A stretch of DNA of 64,000 nt from Candidatus Omnitrophota bacterium (GCA_029261035.1 JAJDCD010000008.1:186001-250000), one strand, 5' to 3'. Shown: positions 54,538 through 62,551, counted from the first letter of the stretch. The notes: generated by a model from the letters alone, not told the origin. Numbers and translations are program-made.

Positions 54538-55773
54538 TTACTTTGCGTCAAATATTTCTTTAGAGAACTGCTTTTCGCTTTTCGCTACAACGCAACTTAT
54601 GGTCGCATCCCCTGTCACATTAACCGCGGTTCTCATCATATCCAACAATCGATCTACTCCGATAATAAGACCAATACCTTCAACAGGCAATCCTACTTGA
54701 TTTAAAACTAAGGCCAACATAATAAGCCCCACACCTGGGACCCCTGCTGTTCCAATCGAAGCAAGCACTGCTGTCAGAACAACCATTAGAAAATCAACAG
54801 CATCCAATCCAACACCATACGCTTGAGCAATAAATACAGTTGCAACCCCTTGCATAATTGCGGTTCCATCCATATTAATCGTAGCGCCTAAAGGCAAGGT
54901 GAATGACGCAATCGAATTCTTAACACCTAACTTATGTTCACAAGTTTCCAAATTAACCGGAAGTGTTGCATTACTACTAGCAGTACTAAAAGCAAATAAA
55001 ATAACATTCCTAAAGTTTCTAAAGAAAACAAGAGGATTTAAACCGCATAAAAATTTTAAAATCAAAGGATAAACAAGGGTTATATGCATAAGCAAAACAA
55101 GAGTAACAACAAAAAAGTACTTAGATAAAGGAGCAATAGCATCTAAACCCTGCTTAGCAAACACTTGTGCTATCAAGCAAAAAACACCATAAGGTGCTAA
55201 TTCCATAATAATTAAAACCATCTTCATAATCACTTCATTCGCAGATTGAAAGAGTTGAAGTACAGGCTTCCCTTTTTCACCAACTAAGGTTAAGGCCAAG
55301 CCGAAAAGGATGGAAAAAACAATAATCTGAAGCATATTCCCTTCAACCATTGCTTTAATAGGATTAGAAGGAAATATATTAATAAAAGTTTGTGCTAACG
55401 TTGGGGCCTCTTTCATCTGAAAAGAAGTTTCACTCATCAAATTAAAACCAACTCCGGGCTGTATTATTAAAGCCATCAAAAGAGCCAGACTAATAGCTAT
55501 AGCAGTTGTTAATATGTACAATCCAAAAGATTTTCCACCGACACGTCCTAACTTCCGAACATCATCCAAAGCAGCCGTACCACAAACCAAAGATACAAAC
55601 ACCAGAGGAACAACCAAGAGTTTAAGCAAAGCTAAAAAAACCTTCCCAACAACATGAAAAAATTCATCCACAAAAAAAGAAGAGAACGCTCCATCAATTC
55701 CATTCAGATTAAACGTAACCCCTGTCACAAGCCCTAAAAACATACCCAACAAAATCTTCATGGTTAAACTCAT
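54538..55773 (-). CDS. Dicarboxylate/amino acid:cation symporter (DAACS)
   Basis: 411 codons. Family motifs: VVGKVFLALLKLLVVPLVFVSLVCG, the re-entrant TASSNATLPVNLETCE, TLPLGATINMDGTAIMQGVATVFIAQAYG and ASIGTAGVPGVGLIMLALVL, then VDRLLDMMRTAVNVTGDA. These are the substrate- and sodium-binding segments of GltP/SstT/DctA proteins. It takes up glutamate, aspartate or C4-dicarboxylates with Na+ or H+. The SSNATLP loop has Asn-Ala where many members have Ser-Ser-Gly, a common variant. The next gap of 185 bases holds a hairpin. Confidence 0.95.
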   Translation of the reverse strand: MSLTMKILLGMFLGLVTGVTFNLNGIDGAFSSFFVDEFFHVVGKVFLALLKLLVVPLVFVSLVCGTAALDDVRKLGRVGGKSFGLYILTTAIAISLALLMALIIQPGVGFNLMSETSFQMKEAPTLAQTFINIFPSNPIKAMVEGNMLQIIVFSILFGLALTLVGEKGKPVLQLFQSANEVIMKMVLIIMELAPYGVFCLIAQVFAKQGLDAIAPLSKYFFVVTLVLLMHITLVYPLILKFLCGLNPLVFFRNFRNVILFAFSTASSNATLPVNLETCEHKLGVKNSIASFTLPLGATINMDGTAIMQGVATVFIAQAYGVGLDAVDFLMVVLTAVLASIGTAGVPGVGLIMLALVLNQVGLPVEGIGLIIGVDRLLDMMRTAVNVTGDATISCVVAKSEKQFSKEIFDAK

Positions 55774-55878
55774 GATTTAATTCCTTTGTTTATTAGCGTA
55801 GAGCGCATAGCGTTTAGTAAAACTTCCTTTTTCTTAACAAGACAACTGTCATCCCTCAAAGCTCTCAGCTTAACTATC

Positions 55879-55903
55879 ATCCCCGAAATCTTTTATCGGG
55901 GAT
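55879..55903. terminator. Hairpin ATCCCCGA/TCGGGGAT between mrp and the symporter
   Basis: ATCCCCGA (55879-55886) and TCGGGGAT (55896-55903) form a perfect 8-bp stem with a 9-base loop. It lies between mrp (downstream of its stop) and the symporter. There is no strong T-run, so it may be a weak terminator or part of a 'cccgaaatcttttatcggggatcc' type repeat. A TAGCG tract (GCGTAGAGCGCATAGCG) precedes it at 55796-55815. Confidence 0.5.
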
Positions 55904-55958
55904 CCAGAAATCAAGAACTAGATTCCCTCCTAAGGGGGAATAACAAGACTTATGATTT

Positions 55959-57263
55959 CTACTTCAAACTCTTCAGGTATTCGTATGTATAAATCCCCGT
56001 TCCATGACCATCACTCCAGTCAAATCGAACACCATAACTTCCTACCTTTTCCATTCCTTTAACAGACACTTCTGAATCTAGCTGCTCTTTATTTATTCTT
56101 CTCTCACCCGAAACCTCATCCACACATTCAGCACAAGCACAAGCTGCTCGCAAATCAAAAGCCTTAAAATTTTGTTCGCTCCCATCCACCCAAACAACCT
56201 TAACTTGCTTATCTGTTGGCAAAGATATTTCTTGCAGCTCACTGAGACTATTAGCTTTATACTCTGTTAACTTTTCTGCAATCTTCTTAAACACTAAAGA
56301 CACTTCAGACTCAGGATCAGACTTAACAATAGGAACCCCTTGATCCGATTGGATGCGAAGCTCTTTTGAGAGTGGAATTTCTCCTAAAACAGGAATCCCC
56401 TTTGAAGCCGCGTACGTTGAAGCCCCTCCCTTACCAAAAATATCTCCTATCATATTTTCTATAAGCCCAATCACAGGCGTATTTAATTTTTTAAACATAA
56501 TCACCGCTTTTTCTGCGACATGAAAAGCCAAGTCCTGAGGCGTAGATACAATAACAGCCCCAGTCAAAGGAATACTCTGGCACAAACTCAAATGAACATC
56601 TCCAGTACCTGGAGGTAAATCTATAACCAAATAATCTAGCTCTCCCCATTCCACTTGTCCCAAAAACTGCTCTATCATCTTATGAAGCATAGGACCTCTC
56701 CAGATAACAGCATCATCTTTCGGCAAGAAAAAACCCATAGAAATGATTTTAATCCCATGACAAACAGGAGGAATTATTTTACCGTCTTGTTGTAATGGCT
56801 TCTCATTAGCACCCATCAAGATCGGAATACTAGGACCATAAACATCGGCATCCATCAAACCCACTTTAAAACCCAACTCAGAAAGAGCAATTGCTAAATT
56901 AGCACTCACCGTCGATTTGCCAACCCCACCCTTTCCACTTGCAACCGGAATAATATTTTTAACCTGAGGAGCCAGCAAGGGTTTAGGAGGAGCCTGATGA
57001 GAATGTTGTCCTTCAGAACCCAACTTAATCTTTAAATCAACATCCACATCTTTAATATCAGGAAGAGTTAATAAAACTTCCTTAACCTTATCCTTAATTG
57101 CATTACGCTCTGGGCTCACGGGTGGGGGTAACTCAATAGAAATAATTGCCTTCGTTCCCTCTAATTCTACTTCCTTCACAAAACCTAAAGACAAAATATC
57201 TTTATCCAAATGCGGATCAATTACCTGAGAAAGCTTCTCTGAAATTTGTTGTTTATCTGCCAT
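55959..57263 (-). CDS. Mrp/NBP35 iron-sulfur carrier ATPase with C-terminal DUF971 domain
   Basis: 434 codons. Residues 1-80: MIP18/DUF59 domain (ISEKLSQVIDPHLDKDILSLGFV). Then the ParA-like P-loop VASGKGGVGKSTVSANLAIAL (about 108-128), LMDADVYGPSIPILMG, DYLVIDLPPGTGD. The last 90 residues (VKVVWVDGSEQNFKAFDLRAACACAECVDEVSG..) are a DUF971/GBBH N-terminal-like domain with a CACAEC Cys cluster. Mrp proteins hold a bridging Fe-S cluster and deliver it to apoproteins; the fused domain is a known variant. Fits with the nearby cysteine desulfurase and BolA/Grx genes. Confidence 0.9.
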   Translation of the reverse strand: MADKQQISEKLSQVIDPHLDKDILSLGFVKEVELEGTKAIISIELPPPVSPERNAIKDKVKEVLLTLPDIKDVDVDLKIKLGSEGQHSHQAPPKPLLAPQVKNIIPVASGKGGVGKSTVSANLAIALSELGFKVGLMDADVYGPSIPILMGANEKPLQQDGKIIPPVCHGIKIISMGFFLPKDDAVIWRGPMLHKMIEQFLGQVEWGELDYLVIDLPPGTGDVHLSLCQSIPLTGAVIVSTPQDLAFHVAEKAVIMFKKLNTPVIGLIENMIGDIFGKGGASTYAASKGIPVLGEIPLSKELRIQSDQGVPIVKSDPESEVSLVFKKIAEKLTEYKANSLSELQEISLPTDKQVKVVWVDGSEQNFKAFDLRAACACAECVDEVSGERRINKEQLDSEVSVKGMEKVGSYGVRFDWSDGHGTGIYTYEYLKSLK

Positions 57264-57326
57264 ATCATCCTCTTTCTAAACGATTTAAGATTTATTCTAA
57301 CATATTAGACCCCTTAATAGGTCCCA

Positions 57327-57335
57327 TGATATAAT
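57327..57335 (+). promoter_or_regulatory. Extended -10 promoter very close to dus start
   Basis: TGATATAAT (TG-A-TATAAT) ends only eight bases before the dus ATG, so a transcript would start within one or two bases of the start codon, giving a leaderless or near-leaderless mRNA. A GAAAGG-like ribosome site lies in the same spacer. Confidence 0.5.
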
Positions 57336-57343
57336 GAAAGGCT

Positions 57344-58309
57344 ATGATTAAGCTAAAAAACTTCACTCTTAAAAGCAACGTAATCCAATCCCCTATGGCT
57401 GGCTGCACCGATATCGCATTCAGACTATTGGCCAGACAATACGGAATGGAGTTCGCCTTCTTAGAAATGGTCTCCTCAGAGTCTCTCGTTCGAAAAACAG
57501 AAAAAACATTTCGCCTTTTAAAAAGCGTAGAAGCAGACAAGCCTTTAGGAGCTCAAATTGTTGGCTGTAACCCTGACGTTATGGGTGAAGCTGCTAGTAT
57601 GGTAGAAGACCTTGGATTTGACCTCATAGACATTAATATAGGTTGTCCTGTACCCAAAATCACAGGGCCTGGTGGAGGCTCTGCTCTTTTAAGAGAACCC
57701 AAAACAGCAGCAGAAGTGATCCGTAAAGTTGTTAAGAGTGTAAAAAACATCCCCGTTACCGTAAAAATGAGAAAAGGCTACGCAGATCCATCAGGAGATG
57801 AAGCCGTTAATATTGCAAAAATTGCAGAAGACGTAGGCGCATCCGCCGTCACTGTTCACGGAAGAACGAGAGAACAAGGTTACTCCGGCATCGCGGATTG
57901 GGAAGCTATAGGTAAAGTAAAACGAGCGATTAAAATTCCCGTATTCGGAAATGGAGACGTCAATAATGGCGAAGACGCTCAAAGGCTGATAGACATCAGT
58001 GGTTGCGATGGGGTCATGATTGGAAGAGGAGCTCTAGGAAATCCTTGGATATACAAATCCATTGAAAACACCCTAAACAAAAAAGCGAATCCTGCTTACT
58101 CCCCATCAACAGAAGAACAAAGAGAAGCTGCTCTAAAACATTTAAAATTAGAAATTGAATATGAAGGCGAAAAAATTGGTGTGTTGAAATGTCGAAGAAT
58201 GATTTGTTGGTACTTCAAAGAACAAGCTGGAATTGCAAAGTTTAGAGCCAAAATTAACAAAGCAACAACATTTAATGAAGTAGAAGACTTAATTCTGAAT
58301 TTTGGATAG
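57344..58309 (+). CDS. dus: tRNA-dihydrouridine synthase
   Basis: 321 codons, FMN-dependent DusB-type. VIQSPMAGCTDIAFRLLARQYG, LGAQIVGCNP, and the catalytic Cys in DLIDINIGCPVPKITGPGGGSALL, then VTVKMRKGYADPSG, VTVHGRTREQGYSG, FGNGDVNN and the GVMIGRGALGNPWIY motif. It reduces specific uridines in tRNA. The N-terminal 'QSPMAG' replaces the more usual 'APMAG'. Its TAG stop overlaps the first of four palindromes; maf converges from the other side. Confidence 0.95.
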   Translation: MIKLKNFTLKSNVIQSPMAGCTDIAFRLLARQYGMEFAFLEMVSSESLVRKTEKTFRLLKSVEADKPLGAQIVGCNPDVMGEAASMVEDLGFDLIDINIGCPVPKITGPGGGSALLREPKTAAEVIRKVVKSVKNIPVTVKMRKGYADPSGDEAVNIAKIAEDVGASAVTVHGRTREQGYSGIADWEAIGKVKRAIKIPVFGNGDVNNGEDAQRLIDISGCDGVMIGRGALGNPWIYKSIENTLNKKANPAYSPSTEEQREAALKHLKLEIEYEGEKIGVLKCRRMICWYFKEQAGIAKFRAKINKATTFNEVEDLILNFG

Positions 58310-58420
58310 TGACTGTCACTTGCCTACATTACTCAGAGCAAAGTGACTGTCACTATCCACAAATCACTCACAAGTGACAGTCACCAAGGTCTATGCTTAC
58401 ATAGCCTGATGACAGTCACT
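58308..58420. repeat. Array of four 13-bp palindromes between dus and maf
   Basis: AGTGACTGTCACT occurs at 58308-58320 and 58342-58354, and AGTGACAGTCACC/GATGACAGTCACT at 58373-58385 and 58408-58420. Each is a near-perfect inverted repeat (AGTGAC-W-GTCACT), spaced about 31-35 bases. The first overlaps the dus stop and the last the maf stop, so the array fills the convergent gap. It may be a bidirectional terminator, a protein-binding array or a repeat family; spacer sequences are not repeats, so it is not a CRISPR. Confidence 0.8.
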
Positions 58421-58991
58421 TTTTCAACTCTTTAAGCATCTCTTTCAACAACTCTCTTGGCAACCCAATCACATTAGAATAAGAACCCTTATACCACTCC
58501 ACAATCTTAGGGCTTTTCTGGATTGCATATCCCCCCGCTTTATCTAACGGATCTACTTTTTGTACGTACTCATCAACAGCTCTCTCACTCAGTCTTTTAA
58601 ACTTAATCTCTGTCTCATCATAGCTTGCCAAAACTTCATTATGTTTATAATCAATAAAAGCAACCCCGGTCATAACGATATGTTTTTTTCCAGACATAGT
58701 AGACAACATTCTCTTAGCTTCCGCAATACTCTTGGGTTTTCCTAAAATACGATTATTAAAATAAACAATCGTATCAGAACCTAAAACCAAACCTTTTTTC
58801 ACAGGAAGTTTTGCTTTTTCTGCTTTTCCTAACGCATGAAGAATAACTAATTTCTCCGGAGAAACACCCTTCATAGGACGTTCTTTATATGTTGATGGAA
58901 CTCTTTTATAACGAAGCCCCATCTTCTCTAACAACTCACCTCTTCGCGGAGATTGAGACGCTAGATAAATCAATGGGTTATTTCTCTTCAT
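58416..58991 (-). CDS. maf: Maf-like nucleoside triphosphate pyrophosphatase
   Basis: About 191 codons from the ATG at 58991 (GGAG seven bases upstream); a longer TTG reading is rejected. IYLASQSPRRGELLEKMGLRY, VLGSDTIVYFNNRILGKPKSIAEAKRMLSTMSGKKHIVMTGVAF and DKAGGYAIQ are Maf landmarks. It hydrolyses dTTP/UTP or modified nucleotides and has been linked to septum formation. The start lies inside the last codons of the small membrane-protein gene upstream, a 14-base overlap. Confidence 0.94.
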   Translation of the reverse strand: MKRNNPLIYLASQSPRRGELLEKMGLRYKRVPSTYKERPMKGVSPEKLVILHALGKAEKAKLPVKKGLVLGSDTIVYFNNRILGKPKSIAEAKRMLSTMSGKKHIVMTGVAFIDYKHNEVLASYDETEIKFKRLSERAVDEYVQKVDPLDKAGGYAIQKSPKIVEWYKGSYSNVIGLPRELLKEMLKELKK

Positions 58992-59160
58992 CCATCTGCT
59001 CCTTTTTCTTTTTCGACCCTGCAATTAGCATCATAACGCCTAAAGTAAAAAAAGAAAGAAAACTGATCATTGCCCAAACAAGACTTCTCTGAGAACCCGT
59101 AATAAACGCAAATAAAAAGAAAACAATAGCCGGCAACGTATAACTAACAAAATGCTTCAT
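58978..59160 (-). CDS. Small two-helix membrane protein upstream of maf
   Basis: 60 codons from the ATG at 59160, preceded by AAAGGGGTGGGG. Two hydrophobic segments (FVSYTLPAIVFFLFAFITG and LVWAMISFLSFFTLGVMMLIAG) are followed by a basic/acidic tail SKKKKEQMDEEK. Such a tail is typical of a small inner-membrane protein with a cytoplasmic C-terminus. It is coupled to maf by overlapping reading frames, which supports that it is translated. No family recognised. Confidence 0.6.
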   Translation of the reverse strand: MKHFVSYTLPAIVFFLFAFITGSQRSLVWAMISFLSFFTLGVMMLIAGSKKKKEQMDEEK

Positions 59161-59237
59161 CCCCACCCCTTTAACTCCAAAAAAAGATCGTTACACAAGT
59201 AACGATACAACCCTAAATCCTATCCAAACACTCTCAG

Positions 59238-59490
59238 AACTGACAACGCCTTTATCCCACTCCACAAATAAAATTCCTAAAAATAACAATGCGTTTCGTT
59301 ATTTAATTAATAACGAAACACTATAAACCCAAGAAACAATAGTTGCTCGATGCAACTCTTGTTTCAACCCCTAACACCCCACAAAAGTTATTAACTTAAA
59401 GGAAAATGGAATATTTCCGCCGCGAGTTGCGCAGCCCAAAGGGCGAGCATGTCTGAGCGCCGGAAACATTCCATTTTCCGACTCACCCCA
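59238..59490. repeat. Structured dispersed element, copy B
   Basis: Second copy of the element at 49458-49720, in the 336-base gap 59167-59502. Same order of parts: lead GCCTTTATCCCA, palindrome TTTCGTTAT-TTAATTA-ATAACGAAA (about 59294-59318), hairpin GAAACAATAGTTGC/GCAACTCTTGTTTC, then a stem-loop with the shared 41-nt head at 59420-59460. Its 19-bp stem (59401-59419 with 59461-59479) is GGAAAATGG..ATTTCCG and its complement, differing from copy A at 9 of 19 positions on the left arm, yet still pairing with one A-C mismatch. Short AT-rich flanks. Confidence 0.85.
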
Positions 59491-59502
59491 ATAACTCCCC
59501 CG

Positions 59503-61689
59503 CTACGTAGAACTCACCTTAGACCCACCACCCTCTCTAACCATATCAAACTTACTAGGACTCCACTCTCTTCTCAAAGGAACCCCCGCAAGATAAGGAA
59601 GAACAAAAATAGCAACAAGCGGCGCCATACAAGACCCTATAATCACACAAATCCCAAACCGTTGTGTCGGTGGAAAATTAGAAAGAGCAAAAATGCCAAA
59701 ACCACTACTAATAATAATCATTGAAAATAAAATAGGTTTCCACAAACGAATTCTTGCCTGAACCCAAGCGTCCCAATACCCTTGACCTTCTTTCTTAATA
59801 TACCGCCTCACAAAGATAAGGGTATGAATCATCGCATCCACCCCCATAGCTATAGCCAAATTAACCGAAGGAGTCGAAATAATTTCCAAAGGAATTTTAA
59901 AATAACCCATCAATCCAAGTAAAGTAAATGGAATTAAACAAAGACTAATAAACATAGCCCAAGTAACACGCATAGATCTGGATAAAGAAAGAGACATCAA
60001 AACAAAAAGCCCAATCAATAAAGCTAGTCCCATCTGAAGACTTGAAACAATTAACTCAGAAAGTTTTTTCTGGAGTAAATAAGCTCCGCCTAAAAACTCA
60101 GGGATAAATCCATTATCATTCACAATCTGATTAATTTGATTTACAACATTTTCCCGGGTATCTTGACGATTAGCCTCCTTCATCCTTAATATAAAAAAAC
60201 CTTTTTTCCGATCTTTGGTTATAAAATATTTACCCACCTCATCGTATTTGGGCAAATCCATAAATTGCAACAAACGTTCCCAAGAAATCAACTTCGCGAA
60301 AGGAACTCTCCGTGCTTCCGCCATCATAATAGGAAGAGAAATAACCATTCCTACATCCGGGATCGTTTCCAAAGCCCGGTTCAAATCCCACATTTTCCTA
60401 TAAGAAGACTCGGTATTTAATCTCACACCTTCTGGCGTATCTATCACTAAATTAACAGGACTACTTCCTCCATTGCTATCCACATACTCTATCCCTTCTC
60501 TAATTTCTCCTCCCTGCTTAAAATAAGAAATCAAGCTAGGATCCACATTAAGACGATGAATGCCTGAAAATGTCAGAATACATAAAATGATAATAAAGAA
60601 AACAGCAATACCATGCTGACGTGATAAAAAATGATGTCTATAATCTTTAATAGGCTTCTTAAGATGTTTCCCCTCACCATAAATATCGTGAATATGTAAA
60701 AACCAAGGGTAAAATAAATACGCAACAACAAAAGCAATACAAGTTCCAATAGCACCACAAACACCCAGGTTTCGAATAGGTTCCGCCTCGACAAACAAAA
60801 GGCTCACAAAACCAAGGAATGTCGTTAACATACTCCAAAAAGAAGCTGTAAAGGTAACTTTAACAGCCTCCCATGAGGCATTAGTAATGTCTCCCCCATA
60901 TTTTACAGAGTATTTCCAGTTAAACGTTAAAAAGACAATATGCGATAACGTTAGAACGAAAACAATAGTAGAAAGGTTAGCTGTTAAAACCCCAATTTCA
61001 AACTTCATGAACTGATTCACAATCAAAGTAAGACAACTTGCATTTGCACAAGCAACAACAGTCCCCAAAACCACCCAAAAAGAACGAAATATAAGCACCA
61101 CCACTAGCCCAAATACAATTGCAGAAGCAATGCTGAATTTCTTCAAATCATTCTCTAAGTTTCTGCGGATTAATTCATTAATATAAGGAATGCCAGAAAT
61201 AAGGATCTCAAAACCGTGGGTTTCATATTTACCTTTCAAATACTCTAATTTGGGCACAATTTGATCTGGAGTCACCCCAAGCTTAAGAAAAATAAGGATA
61301 TTAGAAGATTCTTTATTCGAAGAAAGTAGCACCCGTTTCCATAAAGGACTCTCAAGAATATCCGTCATATTCTTAGGCCCCTTGGTCATCGATTGGACAG
61401 ACGCAACTTCCTCAAAGGTATCAATCTCATCCGTCAACAACTTCATTCTTTCCAGGTAATCAGAGTAAATACTGCCTCGAACACTAATTAATACTTGTTG
61501 AGGTTGAGGGAAGATCGAAGCAATCTTAGTATCAATTTGAAACTGGGGGTCATCTTCGGAAAAGAAAAAGTTCTCCTCTACCTTGGGCTTCAAATCAACA
61601 TAATTAAACAAAGTAACCAAAGAAACACAAGTAACCCCTATAAAAACAAGGGGTAATATAAGAACCAAAAACTTCTTAAAACTATTCAT
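59503..61689 (-). CDS. RND/MMPL-type exporter
   Basis: 728 codons. An N-terminal helix, a periplasmic loop of about 150 residues (with QQVLISVRGSIYSDYLERM), a five-to-six-helix bundle, a second periplasmic loop and another bundle: the duplicated MMPL layout of about 12 helices. LNVDPSLISYFKQGGEIREGIEYVDSNGGSSPVNLVIDT and the C-terminal AMGVDAMIHTLIFVRRYIKKEG resemble predicted RND exporters acting on lipids (MmpL/HpnN type). No adaptor or outer-membrane partner is adjacent. Substrate unknown; carotenoid or lipid export is only a guess. Confidence 0.88.
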   Translation of the reverse strand: MNSFKKFLVLILPLVFIGVTCVSLVTLFNYVDLKPKVEENFFFSEDDPQFQIDTKIASIFPQPQQVLISVRGSIYSDYLERMKLLTDEIDTFEEVASVQSMTKGPKNMTDILESPLWKRVLLSSNKESSNILIFLKLGVTPDQIVPKLEYLKGKYETHGFEILISGIPYINELIRRNLENDLKKFSIASAIVFGLVVVLIFRSFWVVLGTVVACANASCLTLIVNQFMKFEIGVLTANLSTIVFVLTLSHIVFLTFNWKYSVKYGGDITNASWEAVKVTFTASFWSMLTTFLGFVSLLFVEAEPIRNLGVCGAIGTCIAFVVAYLFYPWFLHIHDIYGEGKHLKKPIKDYRHHFLSRQHGIAVFFIIILCILTFSGIHRLNVDPSLISYFKQGGEIREGIEYVDSNGGSSPVNLVIDTPEGVRLNTESSYRKMWDLNRALETIPDVGMVISLPIMMAEARRVPFAKLISWERLLQFMDLPKYDEVGKYFITKDRKKGFFILRMKEANRQDTRENVVNQINQIVNDNGFIPEFLGGAYLLQKKLSELIVSSLQMGLALLIGLFVLMSLSLSRSMRVTWAMFISLCLIPFTLLGLMGYFKIPLEIISTPSVNLAIAMGVDAMIHTLIFVRRYIKKEGQGYWDAWVQARIRLWKPILFSMIIISSGFGIFALSNFPPTQRFGICVIIGSCMAPLVAIFVLPYLAGVPLRREWSPSKFDMVREGGGSKVSST

Positions 61690-61880
61690 TCAGCCTCTCA
61701 AAATAAGCACAATTACATTAAGTATTAATAAAATAACAAGTTATACAAATTATACCCTTTTATATGGAAAACAAAAAGAGCTGTTGTCATTCCGAAAAGA
61801 GTAACAGCGCATGTCCACCATCATGTTGGATGGAAAAAATATCGTAGAGATTAAACGAAAATACATAATAAGTCCCTCAG

Positions 61881-61927
61881 ACAGGCCCGGGCCTCTTATT
61901 TTCGAAAAAAGGAGGCCCGGGCCTAAA
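61881..61927. repeat. GC-rich double-palindrome unit, copy 1
   Basis: Two perfect 12-bp palindromes AGGCCCGGGCCT (61883-61894, 61913-61924), 30 bases apart, around a TTTTCGAAAA centre, in otherwise AT-rich DNA. A second copy of this unit is at 62361-62407, on the other side of the ArsC-like gene. Confidence 0.85.
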
Positions 61928-61947
61928 TGCATAAATGCACTAACTTA

Positions 61948-62301
61948 TTACTTCCAATTCTTCTTAAATACCACCTCATCAAAACCCACCGTATGCTTCT
62001 TCCCATCACTGATAATAGGTCTTTTAACCAACTTCCCATTCTTAGCTAGTAATTGGACTAAATCAGCCTCTTTCATCGTTTTAATCTTATCCCTCATATT
62101 CATCTCTCGATACAGAACTCCTGACTTATTAAACAAATCCTTAATCCCATAAGTCCCTTCTTTTAATATAGTTACAAATAATTTCTTACTTGGAGGCCTA
62201 GACGTAATATCGATATCCTTATACTGAATCTTCTTCCCATCCAAGTATTTCTTAGCATTCCTACAAGTTCCACATTTATCATACCCATAAAACTCCATCA
62301 T
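61948..62301 (-). CDS. ArsC/Spx-family thioredoxin-fold protein
   Basis: About 118 codons from two adjacent ATG codons at 62301/62298 with AAGGGAG upstream; a longer reading has an unrelated N-terminus. MEFYGYDKCGTCRNAKKYLDGKKIQYKDIDIT carries CGTC in the redox position, then TSRPPSKKLF, KDLFNKSGVLYREMNMRDKI and KRPIISDGKKHTVGF, the ArsC/Spx/MgsR ending. It may be a glutaredoxin-like reductase or regulator; arsenate reductase activity is not shown. Bracketed by two copies of the GC-rich palindrome unit. Confidence 0.88.
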   Translation of the reverse strand: MMEFYGYDKCGTCRNAKKYLDGKKIQYKDIDITSRPPSKKLFVTILKEGTYGIKDLFNKSGVLYREMNMRDKIKTMKEADLVQLLAKNGKLVKRPIISDGKKHTVGFDEVVFKKNWK

Positions 62302-62360
62302 CCCAAACTCCCTTCTAGTTAAATGAAATAATTCAGAGACATTATACACACCACCCCAAA

Positions 62361-62407
62361 ACAGGCCCGGGCCTGTTTTTTTCGAAATATTCAGGCCCGG
62401 GCCTAAA
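62361..62407. repeat. GC-rich double-palindrome unit, copy 2
   Basis: AGGCCCGGGCCT at 62363-62374 and 62393-62404, again 30 bases apart around TTTTTCGAAA, ending CCTAAATG as in copy 1. The flanking trinucleotide and centre differ slightly, but spacing and both palindromes are unchanged. It precedes the amt regulatory region. Confidence 0.85.
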
Positions 62408-62420
62408 TGAAGGAAAAGCA

Positions 62421-62461
62421 GACAACAATGTTGTCGTAATCCAATAAAATAACAATATTGT
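62421..62461. promoter_or_regulatory. Candidate activator sites upstream of the sigma-54 promoter
   Basis: GACAAC-AAT-GTTGTC (62421-62435) is a perfect 6-bp inverted repeat and ACAATATTGT (62452-62461) a 10-bp palindrome, centred about 125 and 95 bases upstream of the promoter. That distance is normal for NtrC-type enhancer binding. The sequences do not match the enteric NtrC consensus, so another activator is possible. Confidence 0.45.
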
Positions 62462-62551
62462 AACTATTGTAGATAAAATACAATTTTATTTATTTTGATA
62501 AATACATATAAATAAAACACTTACAAACATACAGGAAAATATTAAAAACAT

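Noticed and set aside
58308-58420. CRISPR array
   Set aside because: The repeats are only 13-bp palindromes with one base variation, four units, and spacers of unequal length; no cas genes nearby.
59449-59724. 91-codon plus-strand frame
   Set aside because: It overlaps the repeat element and the 3' end of the RND exporter on the other strand; composition is Arg/Thr-rich as in a shadow frame.
61811-62152. 113-codon plus-strand frame
   Set aside because: It crosses the GC-rich palindromes and is antisense to the ArsC/Spx gene, which has clear family motifs.
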